From assembly GCA_963761035.1 (NCBI GenBank), contig CAVXFH010000002.1, positions 620,001-684,000 on the forward strand: a stretch of 64,000 bases of DNA, read 5' to 3'. Origin of the DNA: JARRQJ01 sp963761035. Its GTDB lineage: Bacteria; Pseudomonadota; Gammaproteobacteria; DRLM01. The notes beneath the pieces are model-generated. The model made no database searches, was not told where the DNA came from, and saw only the letters and a program-made list of their open reading frames with translations. The translations under genes and the position numbers were made by a program. Shown here one piece after another: positions 34,855 to 44,349 of this stretch. Each line of letters starts with the position of its first letter. Position 1 is the stretch's first letter.

Positions 34855-35898
34855 ATGCACGAACTGACGATCACCCGCCCCGACGATTGGCACCTGCATC
34901 TCCGCGACGGCGTCTATTTGCGCACCACCGTGGCCCATACCGCCCGGCAATTCGGCCGCGCCATCGTCATGCCCAACCTGAACCCGCCGGTCACGACGAC
35001 CGCACAGGCCGAGGCGTACCGGACACGCATCCTGGCGGCGCTTCCGGCGAACCTGCATTTTGAACCGCTCATGACCTTGTACCTGACGGACAGTACGCCG
35101 GCGGCGGAGATTCGTCGCGCCAAGCACAGCGGTATGATCCACGGCGTCAAACTCTATCCCGCCGGCGCCACCACCCACTCCGACGCGGGCGTTACCCGGC
35201 TGGACCGTACGTATTCCACGTTGGAAGCCATGCAGGAAGTTGGCTTGCCGCTGTTGGTGCACGGCGAGGTTACCGACGCCGATGTGGACATCTTCGACCG
35301 CGAGCGGGTATTCATCGAGCGCCAACTGTCGCCCTTGATCGAACGGTTTCCCGCGCTGCGCATCGTCTTCGAACACGTCACCACCCGCGAGGCGGTAGAT
35401 TTCGTCGCGGCGGCGCCGGCGCATATCGGCGCCACCCTCACCGCGCATCACCTGTTGATGAACCGCAATCACCTGCTCGCGGGCGGCATCCGGCCCCACC
35501 ACTATTGCCTGCCGGTATTGAAACGGGAACGCGACCGCGGCGCCTTGCTCCAGGCCGCCGTCAGCGGCAATCCGAAATTTTTTCTGGGGACGGACAGCGC
35601 ACCCCACGCGCGCTCCGCCAAAGAAACCGCTTGCGGTTGCGCCGGGATCTACACGGCCCATGCGGCGTTGGAGTTCTATGCCGAGGCCTTCGCAGAGGCC
35701 GGCGCCCTCGGTAGGCTGGAAGCCTTCGCGAGCTTTCACGGCGCGGATTTCTACGGCATGCCGCGCAATGGCGGCACTATTACCCTGATCAAGGAAGATC
35801 AAACCGTGCCCGCTTCATTGCCCTTTGGCGGGGAGACCCTGATACCGCTGCGTGCCGGCGGCGCCCTCAAATGGCGGCTGCACGCGGCGGCGGATTAG
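34855..35898 (+). CDS. pyrC: Dihydroorotase (class II)
   Basis: 347 residues, typical for PyrC. Motifs: RPDDWHLHLRDG with the HxH metal pair, MPNLNPPVTT, GVKLYPAGATTHSD with the carbamylated Lys, VHGEVTD, VFEHVTT and LGTDSAPHA with the catalytic Asp. Converts carbamoyl-aspartate to dihydroorotate in pyrimidine synthesis, cytoplasmic, two zinc ions. ATG 34855 follows the srkA stop by 54 bases. Confidence 0.95.
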   Translation: MHELTITRPDDWHLHLRDGVYLRTTVAHTARQFGRAIVMPNLNPPVTTTAQAEAYRTRILAALPANLHFEPLMTLYLTDSTPAAEIRRAKHSGMIHGVKLYPAGATTHSDAGVTRLDRTYSTLEAMQEVGLPLLVHGEVTDADVDIFDRERVFIERQLSPLIERFPALRIVFEHVTTREAVDFVAAAPAHIGATLTAHHLLMNRNHLLAGGIRPHHYCLPVLKRERDRGALLQAAVSGNPKFFLGTDSAPHARSAKETACGCAGIYTAHAALEFYAEAFAEAGALGRLEAFASFHGADFYGMPRNGGTITLIKEDQTVPASLPFGGETLIPLRAGGALKWRLHAAAD

Positions 35899-35929
35899 AT
35901 TTAAACGCGCCTACCGCATCGCCGTCCTG

Positions 35930-37213
35930 TTACCAGCGCCGGCTGACCATGATGTCCCAACTCAGGTAATTGTCCTTCAGTGCGGCGTTCGGGCCGAAGG
36001 GTAATTCCGTATTGGTGTAGGTTACTTTGCCGCCGTAGGCGTATTCCAGGGACGTGGCAAGGATCCACTCGGCGTTGATCGGCTGGCTCAAACCCAGGGT
36101 GAGATGGTACTTCGAGATCGCGCCAAGGAGCGGGTCGGTGTGCTCGGTGGGAATCGGGTTGCGGCCATAATTATAGCCCCAGCGCAGGACGGTGCCGGTT
36201 TGAAACTGATAGACGCCTCCCACCGCCACTACCCATTGGTCGCGCCAGTTATTGGTCGTCGAGGCGGATAGAACCGGGATCGCGGCGGCATTGTCGGGAT
36301 CGGACGCGGTAACCGTGGTGACGGTCAAGGCGTCCGACCAGTTCAGCCAATCGAGCTTGACCGACACCAGCCAATTCGCGCCGGGATGTACGGCCATCCC
36401 CACGGCGATCTCGCGCGGCAAGGCAATGCCGTCGAGATGCACATCGCGATAGATCACCTTTCCCGTTCCTAATGCCGATTGATCGGAGACCAGCGTTCCG
36501 TGCCGCAGCGGCAGCGAGGTGCGCGGCGTGAAGCTCGCGCCGAAGGTCAGCGCGTCGGTGGCGTCGTACATCGCGCCGAGCTTGGGACTGAAACTGACAT
36601 GATAGGCATCGTCGATCCTAGAGCCGAAAAACGACCGGGCCGGCGCGGCGGCGTTGAAGAACGATGTATCGGGAAAGATCTTCTGCGTGATGTCGGCGTA
36701 GGCGATGCTGGCGCTGACCCCCAGCGAAAACCGCTCGTTGAACCGGTAGGCAACGCCCGGCGTCACCTTGGCGATGCGCAGCAATACCGACAATTCGTCG
36801 CGCGTGCCAAACGCGGTGGCGAGATCCTTGTAGACGCTTCCGGATCCGCCCTGGCCGAAGAAACCAATGCCATAGCTGAGATCACCGCGCCGCCGGGCGT
36901 AGCCGAATCCGCCCACCCCGATCACGGTGTTGGACACTCCGCGGTCATTGCCGAAACTGTCTTGATGCCGCACGTCGAGGGCGTAGGCCAATCCCATATA
37001 GACATCCAGTGCGTTGCCGGTTATTTGCGTCAGACCGGCGGGATTGGTGTTAAGCGCCGTGGTATCGCGCGCCACCGCGGTGTCGGCCCCGGCCATGCCG
37101 TTGGATTCGGTGCCGAAACCGATCACGTTCAAGCCATTGGTAGCGAACGCGGCGCAAGGTAAGGCGAAACATAGTGCCGCACACCGGAGAACTGTGCGTT
37201 CAACTTTGGTCAT
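35930..37213 (-). CDS. FadL/OMPP1-family outer-membrane transporter
   Basis: 427 residues. Signal peptide ending in LPCAAFA, then the FadL N-terminal hallmark TNGLNVIGFGTESNGMAGAD and ALNTNPAGLTQ. The remainder is amphipathic beta strands finishing with an aromatic residue (DIMVSRRW). FadL proteins pass long-chain fatty acids or aromatic hydrophobic compounds across the outer membrane. Substrate is not set by sequence. Convergent with pyrC; ATG 37213. Confidence 0.85.
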   Translation of the reverse strand: MTKVERTVLRCAALCFALPCAAFATNGLNVIGFGTESNGMAGADTAVARDTTALNTNPAGLTQITGNALDVYMGLAYALDVRHQDSFGNDRGVSNTVIGVGGFGYARRRGDLSYGIGFFGQGGSGSVYKDLATAFGTRDELSVLLRIAKVTPGVAYRFNERFSLGVSASIAYADITQKIFPDTSFFNAAAPARSFFGSRIDDAYHVSFSPKLGAMYDATDALTFGASFTPRTSLPLRHGTLVSDQSALGTGKVIYRDVHLDGIALPREIAVGMAVHPGANWLVSVKLDWLNWSDALTVTTVTASDPDNAAAIPVLSASTTNNWRDQWVVAVGGVYQFQTGTVLRWGYNYGRNPIPTEHTDPLLGAISKYHLTLGLSQPINAEWILATSLEYAYGGKVTYTNTELPFGPNAALKDNYLSWDIMVSRRW

Positions 37214-37461
37214 TCAGCTTTCCGCCGAGGTTAGGTCACAGCGTTTCACTGCGATTGTTCTTTGTGTAGTCAGGCCTGATTGAACCTAACGAATCAAGCC
37301 ACGCCCCCCTCCAGCCCTTTGCTCATTGCGTCCGCGGTACTACAGGATCGCCGCGACAGTTCGCAAAAGGGCGAGATCAATAAAGCCATTAGGGACGAAC
37401 TCCTGTCAAGAAGAATCGTCACGCCGTCGCCAAATGACCGCAAATCCCGTATTCTGTGGCC

Positions 37462-38118
37462 ATGTTATCCCGCCACTCTAGCTCCATAGCGGACCGTTTT
37501 CGCGGCTTTCTGCCGGTGGCCGTCGATGTGGAAACGGCGGGATTCAATCCGCAAACCGACGCCTTGCTGGAAATCGCCGCCGTGACCCTGCACATGAATG
37601 AATCCGGCCGGCTGGAATGCGATCAAACCTTCGCCTATCACGTTCAACCCTTTCCGGGCGCCAATCTCGACCCCGCATCCCTCGCCTTTACCGGAATCGA
37701 CCCGCATCATCCGTTCCGCGAGGCCTTACCGGAACACGACGTCTTGCACAGTCTGTTTCAACCGATAAGAAAAGCGGTGCGCGACAGCGCCTGCACCCGC
37801 GCCATTCTGGTTGGACACAACCCCTGGTTCGATCTGGCCTTCATCAACGCCGCCGCGCAGCGGACGGGTATCAAGCGAAATCCGTTTCACCCCTTTAGCG
37901 CCTTCGACACCGCCACACTGGGCGGCCTGGCATTCGGCCAGACGGTGTTGTCGCGCGCGGCGCAGGCGGCGGGTATGGCATGGAATACCCAGGAAGCCCA
38001 TTCGGCGATATACGATGCCGAACAGACGGCGGAGCTGTTTTGCCGCGTGGTCAACCTGTGGGCGGCGTTCCAGGCCAAGGATAGCGGCGCGGCAGAAGAG
38101 ATGCAGCCGCCGTATTAG
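37462..38118 (+). CDS. rnt: Ribonuclease T
   Basis: 218 residues. DEDDh exonuclease motifs: VAVDVETAGFNPQTDALLEI (D, E), LVGHNPWFDLAFINAA (D) and NTQEAHSAIYDAEQTAELF (H, D). Family-specific FRGFLPVAVDVET start and NPFHPFSAFDTATLGGLAFG. Trims 3' ends of tRNA and other stable RNAs. ATG 37462 preferred over GTG 37456. In many gammaproteobacteria rnt is next to grx4; here grxD lies about 3 kb away, separated by a two-component system. Confidence 0.92.
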   Translation: MLSRHSSSIADRFRGFLPVAVDVETAGFNPQTDALLEIAAVTLHMNESGRLECDQTFAYHVQPFPGANLDPASLAFTGIDPHHPFREALPEHDVLHSLFQPIRKAVRDSACTRAILVGHNPWFDLAFINAAAQRTGIKRNPFHPFSAFDTATLGGLAFGQTVLSRAAQAAGMAWNTQEAHSAIYDAEQTAELFCRVVNLWAAFQAKDSGAAEEMQPPY

Positions 38119-38244
38119 ACGAGGCGGGTTCGGCGATTCGGCCGGGGTTCGTAAGGGTGCAAATGCGCATGCAAACTCACGGCCTGGCGCTAAGTTTGGC
38201 CGTCCTACAGGGGAGAAGAAATCGGGATGTCACAACAGGCCGCC

Positions 38245-39588
38245 TCATGCGTTTCTGGAAGCGCCCGGCGCGGGCAAATGAACCCAGACGCGAAACCCGC
38301 CCAACCGCGGCGAACGCTCGAAACCCATCTCGCCGCGATAAAATCCCACGATCTCATGAACGATGGCCAAACCCAGACCGTAACCGCCGATAGATTCGTC
38401 CAAACGCATGCCGCGCTCGGCGAGTTGCGCTAACTTCTCCTGCGGCGCGCCGGGACCATCGTCTTCTATACTGAACTTCAAGCCGGCATCTTCGGTCACA
38501 TCGAGCACCACTCTGCGCGTCGCCCACTTGCAGGCGTTGTCCAGCAAGTTGCCGAACAATTCCAGCATGTCTTCCCGCTCGGCGGGATAGGTCAAACCCG
38601 TGATCCGCCATTCTATCGATAAATTCTTATCACGATGGATTTGCTCAAGCGTCTCCAGCAAGGGCGGCAGCTCCCGGTGAAGATCGAAACGCCGGCCCGG
38701 GGTTGTCGCCCCCGCCAGGCGCGCCCGCTTCAATTCACGTCGAATAAAGCTGCCGATGATTTCGCTTTGGCCGCGAAGCTGGGCATGCAGTCGCGGATGG
38801 GCTTTGAGTTCCTCGCTGTTGAGCAATTGATCGAGGGCGGTAAGCGGTGTTTTCAAGGCGTGCGCGAGATTGCCCAGGGCATTGCGCGAGTGCGCCAGGC
38901 GTTTGCCTAAAATATCCACCAGATGGTTAATCTCTTCCACCAAGGGCACCACCTCCGCCGGCACTTCCTTCCGCAGCTGCTGAATCTCTCCGTGTTCCAG
39001 GCGCAACACATCAGCCCGCATTTGCTGCAACGGACGCAGGCTGCGCCGCACTATCCACATCTGCAACGCGATCAAACCTATCAGGATGGCGAAGGTTATC
39101 AACAGATACCGCCGCTGAAAATTGCCGTATTCGAACTCAATGGGGGAATAATCTTCGGCAACCGCTATGGTCAACGCGTGGCCGCGCTTTTCGTTACCCG
39201 TCACCAGCATGACCAAAGTCTGGCGCTGAGGGCCATGGGTAATCGTCAGCGTTCGAGTACCGGGTATAATCGGCTTTACTTTCAAGGCGTGGTCCCACAA
39301 AGAACGAGAATAAACCACGTAGTCGCCGCTCATGATCTGATAGTAATGCCCGGAAAACGGCCGGGAAAAAAGGGGATCGCCGCGGCCTTCCGCCACGATG
39401 GGCCGCCCGTCGCGGTCGAACACCATCCCGGCCAACAAGCCTTCGGATTCATTGGTCAAACGTGAGGCGAAATACTGCTCTGTCAAGGTACGCAGCGACA
39501 CATTTACCACTGCCCATTGTGCGGCGATTAGGGTCAATACCGTCACAGCCAACCCGGTACCGAGACGGGCCTGCAAGGAATGGATCAA
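38245..39588 (-). CDS. PhoQ-like sensor histidine kinase
   Basis: 447 residues. Two membrane segments (about 10-30 and 168-190) bracket a periplasmic sensor (YYQIMSGDYVVYSRSLWDHA). Then comes a HAMP-like linker, the H box (LGNLAHALKTPLTALDQLL), N box (NLLDNACKWATRRV), and G boxes (DDGPGAPQ, GYGLGLAIVHEIVG). Starts with TTG at 39588 overlapping the regulator stop (TTGA), so translation is coupled. The signal sensed is unknown; low resemblance of the sensor to Mg2+-sensing PhoQ means the name is only a class label. Confidence 0.85.
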   Translation of the reverse strand: MIHSLQARLGTGLAVTVLTLIAAQWAVVNVSLRTLTEQYFASRLTNESEGLLAGMVFDRDGRPIVAEGRGDPLFSRPFSGHYYQIMSGDYVVYSRSLWDHALKVKPIIPGTRTLTITHGPQRQTLVMLVTGNEKRGHALTIAVAEDYSPIEFEYGNFQRRYLLITFAILIGLIALQMWIVRRSLRPLQQMRADVLRLEHGEIQQLRKEVPAEVVPLVEEINHLVDILGKRLAHSRNALGNLAHALKTPLTALDQLLNSEELKAHPRLHAQLRGQSEIIGSFIRRELKRARLAGATTPGRRFDLHRELPPLLETLEQIHRDKNLSIEWRITGLTYPAEREDMLELFGNLLDNACKWATRRVVLDVTEDAGLKFSIEDDGPGAPQEKLAQLAERGMRLDESIGGYGLGLAIVHEIVGFYRGEMGFERSPRLGGFRVWVHLPAPGASRNA

Positions 39589-40250
39589 ACACCGGCTCCG
39601 AAGACATATCCCTGACCGCGGCGGGTGGCGATCAATTCCTTGCCCAGCTTTTGACGCAGACGGTTGATATATACCTCTATCACATTGCTGTCCTTGTCCG
39701 AGTCAAAATCATAGACATGTTCCGTTATTCGACTCTTGGGCAGGATCTGTCCGGGGTGAAGCATGAAATATCGCAGCAGTCGAAACTCAATGCCTGTCAG
39801 TTCCGTTTCTTGACCGTTCGCCGCCGTCACGGTCTGGCGATCCTCGTTCAGGGTCAGACCCGCGACATTCAAGTCACCGCCCGTCTGACCGTGCCCGCGG
39901 CGTATCAAGGCATTGATACGCGCCAGCAGTTCTTCGACATGAAAGGGTTTCGCGAGATAATCATCGGCGCCCGCCTTGAAACCTTCCACTTTCTCATGCC
40001 AGGCATCGCGGGCCGTGAGAATAATGACCGGAACGCGATTGCCGCGTTTACGCCAGTTTTCCAGCACCTTCAATCCGGGACATCGTGGTAATCCGAGATC
40101 CAATACCACCGCATCATAAGGATCTTCATTCCCCATAAATTCGCCGTCGACGCCATTATCCGCCGTATCCACCGCGAAGCCGGCGCGAGCAATATCCTTC
40201 TTCAGATGTTCGCTGAGCACGGCGTCATCTTCAACGACCAAGATTCTCAT
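39585..40250 (-). CDS. OmpR/PhoP-family response regulator
   Basis: 221 residues. Receiver domain with acidic pocket RILVVEDDA, phospho-Asp in DAVVLDLGLPRCPG, switch Thr in ILTARD and Lys in YLAKPFH. The winged-helix domain ends with NVIEVYINRLRQKLG and IATRRGQGYVFG. Forms an operon with the kinase downstream and with the cytochrome b gene upstream (7 bp gap), which suggests that it controls that redox protein. Confidence 0.92.
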   Translation of the reverse strand: MRILVVEDDAVLSEHLKKDIARAGFAVDTADNGVDGEFMGNEDPYDAVVLDLGLPRCPGLKVLENWRKRGNRVPVIILTARDAWHEKVEGFKAGADDYLAKPFHVEELLARINALIRRGHGQTGGDLNVAGLTLNEDRQTVTAANGQETELTGIEFRLLRYFMLHPGQILPKSRITEHVYDFDSDKDSNVIEVYINRLRQKLGKELIATRRGQGYVFGAGV

Positions 40251-40257
40251 TGTTCTT

Positions 40258-41175
40258 TTACTCGTCCTCTATTATCGGCTTTCCGCTGTTGGCATCGAAA
40301 TACGTCTCCCATACTTTACCGTGGTCATCCAGAATTTCGATCTCATAGATCGCGCGCCCATCATGCATCTTCAATTGCGCTTCGATCAATTGACCGGCAT
40401 GCTGCTCCTTGGCCTTGGCGATGATCTCCTCCAAGGGCACCAGGTTGACCGCCCCGCGTAAATCCTCGATATTTTTGGTATCGCCCTCTGCCCGGCCGCT
40501 GCCGATCATCACCCCCACCGTGAATAGCGCAAAGGTTATCGCAAACAGCCCGTTGAGAATGATCGCCCCTCCTCTACCGCGCTTAGAGGCGGCCTGTTCA
40601 TTATCAGCCGCGCGCTTGAGCCCCGTCACCATGGCACGCGCCGGATTCTCTCGGTGCAGAACACTCTCCGCTACCACTCCAGCCACATGGGTCATCACGA
40701 GCAAAACCATAAAATTGGCAAAAAATTCATGTAAATGTTCCAGGGATTTCGTAAAGTCTTTACCGATCCCCGCCACGATACCCGCCGCCGGCCCGGCGTG
40801 CTCGTCAGCGCCATACAACAATAATCCGGTAACGCTGAGCAGCGTTAACACCGTTAGCATGATTATAATCATCCAGCCGCCGGCCGGATTATGGCCCAAA
40901 TAGCGTTTGGCCTTGCCCTTCACGGTATCTCGCACAAAGGTAACCGCCGTCGATGGCGCACAGATGAAGTCGGAAAAACGTGCATGGGCGGTTCCGATAA
41001 AACCCCATAGCAGCCGAAACACCAGCAGCCCGATGACCGCATAACCCGCCCATACATGAGGCAGCAGAAAGTCATCATCATCGGTAAAATAAGCGATGAA
41101 AAAGGCGGTCACCAGCGTCCAATGGAAAATCCTGATAAGCGGGTCGCAAATCCTGACCTGATTATTAACGCTCAT
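40258..41175 (-). CDS. Cytochrome b561-type protein fused to a PepSY domain
   Basis: 305 residues. N-terminal di-heme cytochrome b fold with helices and His ligands: RIFHWTLVTAFFIAYF, LPHVWAGYAVIGLLVFRLLW and LEHLHEFFANFMVLLVMTHV. A fifth helix (FAITFALFTVGVMIG) leads to a C-terminal PepSY-like domain (LKMHDGRAIYEIEILDDHGK, VWETYFDANSGKPII). It would carry electrons across the membrane; the PepSY part may face the periplasm and bind peptide or haem partners. First gene of a three-gene operon with a two-component system. Confidence 0.85.
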   Translation of the reverse strand: MSVNNQVRICDPLIRIFHWTLVTAFFIAYFTDDDDFLLPHVWAGYAVIGLLVFRLLWGFIGTAHARFSDFICAPSTAVTFVRDTVKGKAKRYLGHNPAGGWMIIIMLTVLTLLSVTGLLLYGADEHAGPAAGIVAGIGKDFTKSLEHLHEFFANFMVLLVMTHVAGVVAESVLHRENPARAMVTGLKRAADNEQAASKRGRGGAIILNGLFAITFALFTVGVMIGSGRAEGDTKNIEDLRGAVNLVPLEEIIAKAKEQHAGQLIEAQLKMHDGRAIYEIEILDDHGKVWETYFDANSGKPIIEDE

Positions 41176-41297
41176 ATCGCCTCCGACTGGCTAGCTCATG
41201 ACAATAAGATTACCTCACCAGTCTGAAATCAAGCTTAAATAAAAGGGTAATAGCGGCTGTGGTTAAATGGTCAGATTCTTCAGCGCTCAACAAACAA

Positions 41298-41320
41298 CAA
41301 GGGGCTCGCCGAGCCCCTTG
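41298..41320 (-). terminator. Rho-independent terminator of grxD
   Basis: CAAGGGGCTC, loop GCC, GAGCCCCTTG: perfect 10 bp stem. On the minus strand it is followed by TTGTTGTTTGTTGAG. Lies 48 bases after the grxD stop. Confidence 0.8.
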
Positions 41321-41368
41321 AAGTACGCGCCGCGGCTAGCCGCTGCCAGCGCTAGGAGAGCGGCATGT

Positions 41369-41698
41369 TCATGTCTTCTTAGCCTTTTCCGCCGCCGCCT
41401 TCACCATTTTCTGCAGTTCACCGCGTTGAAATAATTCCATGGTGATATCGCAGCCGCCGACCAGTTGGCCGTCGACGAAGATTTGCGGGAAGGTCGGCCA
41501 GCTGGAATAGCCGGGCAAAGCGCGATGCACCTCGGGGTTGTCAAAGATGTTCACCGCGGCGAACTTCTCGCCGCAGGCCGCCAAGGCCTGCGACGCCCGC
41601 GCGGAAAACCCGCACTGAGGAAACTCGGGCGTACCCTTCATGAAAATCACCACCGGATTTTCTTCAACCTGTTTTTTAATATATTCCATTGCATCCAT
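41369..41698 (-). CDS. grxD: Monothiol glutaredoxin (Grx4 type)
   Basis: 109 residues from ATG 41698. Hallmarks: NPVVIFMKGTPEFPQCGFSA (CGFS active site), SSWPTFPQIFVDGQLVGGCD. Grx4 proteins carry and deliver [2Fe-2S] clusters, binding glutathione and partnering BolA. AGGTAATAAT lies before the start. Followed by a strong terminator, so it is monocistronic. Confidence 0.95.
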   Translation of the reverse strand: MDAMEYIKKQVEENPVVIFMKGTPEFPQCGFSARASQALAACGEKFAAVNIFDNPEVHRALPGYSSWPTFPQIFVDGQLVGGCDITMELFQRGELQKMVKAAAEKAKKT

Positions 41699-41824
41699 TG
41701 AATTATTACCTCGAAATAAGTGCTGCATCATTAGCGCCATTCATATCATAAGCCGCGCCATAGGAGTGTACCCGCAACAGAGCCGCCGATTTAACTGACA
41801 GTATTTATGGAATTGTCTCACGTC

Positions 41825-43450
41825 TTACTCGGGAATCTCAATTGCCGTTGGCTGACCCCAGCCCCCGCCGCCAGGGGTATGAATGCTCAAACGCTGTCCA
41901 GCCTCGGCTTGAAAACTTATCTTGGCAGGCAAGGGTTTATCGTCCAAATAGTTAACCCCCATCGCCCCGCCTTCACCCCCCTGCAAACCCCAAGGCCGCC
42001 GGCGGCGGCGCTCAGTCAATAAGGTGACGTCGGTATTCGCTAAGAACTCAAATTCGCGGATCAACCCGTCCCCCCCTGGGAATTGCCCGCTGCCGCCGGA
42101 ACCGCGCCGGATTTCATAACGCCGTATCCGCAGCGGGAAATGCATCTCCAAACTCTCGATGGGGGTGTTGCGGGTATTGGTCATATGGGTCTGCACCGCG
42201 CTCAAACCTCCGCCGGCCGGACCGGCCCCCATGCCACCGCCCAAGGTCTCATAATAATCCCAAGCAGACGGCCCGGCGCGTGTACCCATGGCAACATTGT
42301 TCATGCTGCCGTGACTGGCGGCGGGAATCCGCGACGGCATGGCCTGCGCCAAGGCCCCCATCATCACATCCACCACTCGGGTGCTGGTCTCCACGTTACC
42401 GGCGGCCACCGCGGCGGGAGGCCGCGCGTTGAGCAGGCTACCCGACGGCGCACTGATGGAAATAGACCGGAAACTTCCGGCGCAATCCGGGATATAGTCC
42501 GGCATCAGACAACGAAATACGTAATAGACTCCCGCTGCCGCCACCGACAAGGGGCAATTGATGTTGCCGGGCACTTGCGGCGCGGTACCGGTAAAATCCA
42601 CATGCACCTTGCCCGCCGCGACGCTGAGCGTAGCTACGATGGGGATGTCGCCGTTGCCCATGCCGTCGTCATCCATGACATCACGGTAGCTGTAAACACC
42701 GTCGGGTATCCGGGATAAAGCGCCCTCGCTCAGTCGTTCCGCGTAATCATTGAGGGCGGCAAGCCCGCGAAAATATTCCGCCACACTCATGTCTTGCACC
42801 AATTCGCCGAGGCGGCGCACGCCGCAATAATTAGCGCTGATCTGCGCCGCAAAATCGCCGTGGCCCTGACGGGGATTAGCCATCCGGCTGAGGATGGAGG
42901 TCAACAATGCGGTATCCATAATGCCGTCGCGCAGCAAATAACCGGGCGGTATCACGATGCCCTCCTCATCCAGACTTCGGGAGATGGGCATGGAGCCGGG
43001 CGATGACGCCCCGATATCGGCGTGGTGGGCACGATTTGCCACGAATCCCACCAAGCCGGATTGGACGAACAACGGGGCGATAAGCGTCACATCGGGCAAG
43101 TGAGTCCCGCCCAGATAGGGATCGTTGACGATCACCATATCGCCGGGCCGCCATGCCAGGCCTCCCACGATGCCCTGCATGGCATAGGCCATACTGCCGA
43201 GGTGCACGGGTATGTGCGCCGCCTGCGCGCACAACAGGCCTTGCGGATCAAAAATCGCGCAGGAGAAGTCGAGGCGATCTTTGATGTTGGGCGACAAGGC
43301 GGCGCGCTGCAGCACCGCGCCCATTTCGTCGCACACCGCGGCGACGCGGCTGGAAAACAGGCTGAGTTCAATGGGATTCACGAGAGCCCTCTTAGCAAAC
43401 GCCGCGGACGAATCCGAAGACCCGCGCCTTGAACTGGACTTCCGACTCAT
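41825..43450 (-). CDS. Hydantoinase B / oxoprolinase-type subunit
   Basis: 541 residues. Family blocks: NPIELSLFSSRVAAVCDEMG, GDMVIVNDPYLGGTHLPDVT, YETLGGGMGAGP, LEMHFPLRIRRYEIRRGSGG and TERRRRRPWGLQGGEGG. In this family the B subunit works with an ATP-dependent A subunit (HyuA) to open hydantoin or 5-oxoproline rings, or carboxylates acetone-like substrates. No hyuA gene is visible within the window, which is unusual since the two are normally adjacent. ATG 43450. Confidence 0.88.
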   Translation of the reverse strand: MSRKSSSRRGSSDSSAAFAKRALVNPIELSLFSSRVAAVCDEMGAVLQRAALSPNIKDRLDFSCAIFDPQGLLCAQAAHIPVHLGSMAYAMQGIVGGLAWRPGDMVIVNDPYLGGTHLPDVTLIAPLFVQSGLVGFVANRAHHADIGASSPGSMPISRSLDEEGIVIPPGYLLRDGIMDTALLTSILSRMANPRQGHGDFAAQISANYCGVRRLGELVQDMSVAEYFRGLAALNDYAERLSEGALSRIPDGVYSYRDVMDDDGMGNGDIPIVATLSVAAGKVHVDFTGTAPQVPGNINCPLSVAAAGVYYVFRCLMPDYIPDCAGSFRSISISAPSGSLLNARPPAAVAAGNVETSTRVVDVMMGALAQAMPSRIPAASHGSMNNVAMGTRAGPSAWDYYETLGGGMGAGPAGGGLSAVQTHMTNTRNTPIESLEMHFPLRIRRYEIRRGSGGSGQFPGGDGLIREFEFLANTDVTLLTERRRRRPWGLQGGEGGAMGVNYLDDKPLPAKISFQAEAGQRLSIHTPGGGGWGQPTAIEIPE

Positions 43451-43617
43451 TTAGACTCAGTCTTCCCTGCAATACCCTCAACCCTTAGCACTCACCGCTC
43501 AAATAGGCGTCGCAAATTTGAGAGTGAAGTGTCCCTATGGTAACTGGACGATATCTGAGGGTGTCTAAAGGATCGATAACAGAATACTCCACTGGCGAGA
43601 ACAACAGGAGACTCGAT

Positions 43618-44196
43618 ATGGAACACAAATTACCCGAATTGCCCTATGCCATGGACGCCCTCGCGCCCCATATTTCCAAGGAAACCCTCGAATATCACTA
43701 CGGTAAGCACCACAAGACCTATGTCGACAACTTAAATAAGCTGATCCCGGGCACCGAATTCGAAAAGATGAGCCTGGAAGAGATTATCAAGAAATCCTCC
43801 GGCGGGATCTTTAACAACGCCGCGCAGATCTGGAATCACAGCTTTTACTGGAACTGCCTGAGCCCCAAGGGCGGCGAGCCAAGCGGCGCCTTGGCCGACG
43901 CCATCAAAAAGGCCTTCGGCTCCAGCGATGAGTTCAAGCAGAAATTTTCTCAGACAGCCGTCACCACCTTCGGCTCGGGCTGGGCGTGGCTGGTAAAAAA
44001 TACCGCCGGCGGGTTGGAGATTGTCTCGACTTCCAATGCCGGTTGCCCGCTCACCGAAGGCAAGAAGCCGCTGCTGACCTGCGACGTGTGGGAACATGCT
44101 TACTATATCGACTACCGCAACGCCCGCGCCAAATACGTGGAAACGTTTTGGAAGATCGTCAACTGGGATTTCGTCGCGCGAAACTTCAAGGGCTAA
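43618..44196 (+). CDS. sodB: Superoxide dismutase (Fe)
   Basis: 192 residues from ATG 43618 with AGGAG upstream. Motifs: LPYAMDALAPHISKETLEYH, GKHHKTYVDNLN, AAQIWNHSFYWNCLSP, FGSGWAWLV and the metal-binding CDVWEHAYYIDYRNARAKY. The pattern A-Q-IWNH...G-G fits the iron form. Converts superoxide to peroxide and oxygen in the cytoplasm. Followed by a strong hairpin terminator. Confidence 0.95.
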   Translation: MEHKLPELPYAMDALAPHISKETLEYHYGKHHKTYVDNLNKLIPGTEFEKMSLEEIIKKSSGGIFNNAAQIWNHSFYWNCLSPKGGEPSGALADAIKKAFGSSDEFKQKFSQTAVTTFGSGWAWLVKNTAGGLEIVSTSNAGCPLTEGKKPLLTCDVWEHAYYIDYRNARAKYVETFWKIVNWDFVARNFKG

Positions 44197-44213
44197 GCGG
44201 CCAGTTACCAATC

Positions 44214-44239
44214 GCGGGGAAGGAAGCGTCCTTCCCCGC
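44214..44239 (+). terminator. Hairpin terminator of sodB
   Basis: GCGGGGAAGGA, loop AGCG, TCCTTCCCCGC: perfect 11 bp stem 18 bases after the sodB stop. The following bases (TGCCACAAAATCTT) have no long T run, so efficiency is uncertain. Confidence 0.65.
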
Positions 44240-44349
44240 TGCCACAAAATCTTCATGAAAGCGCTATATTTTTGTAGCGTCCCTTCCTTATCCTCCCGCC
44301 CGCGGTCGGCGACGCTCTTATCGACCGAAGCCGCGCAACGGAGGTAAGT

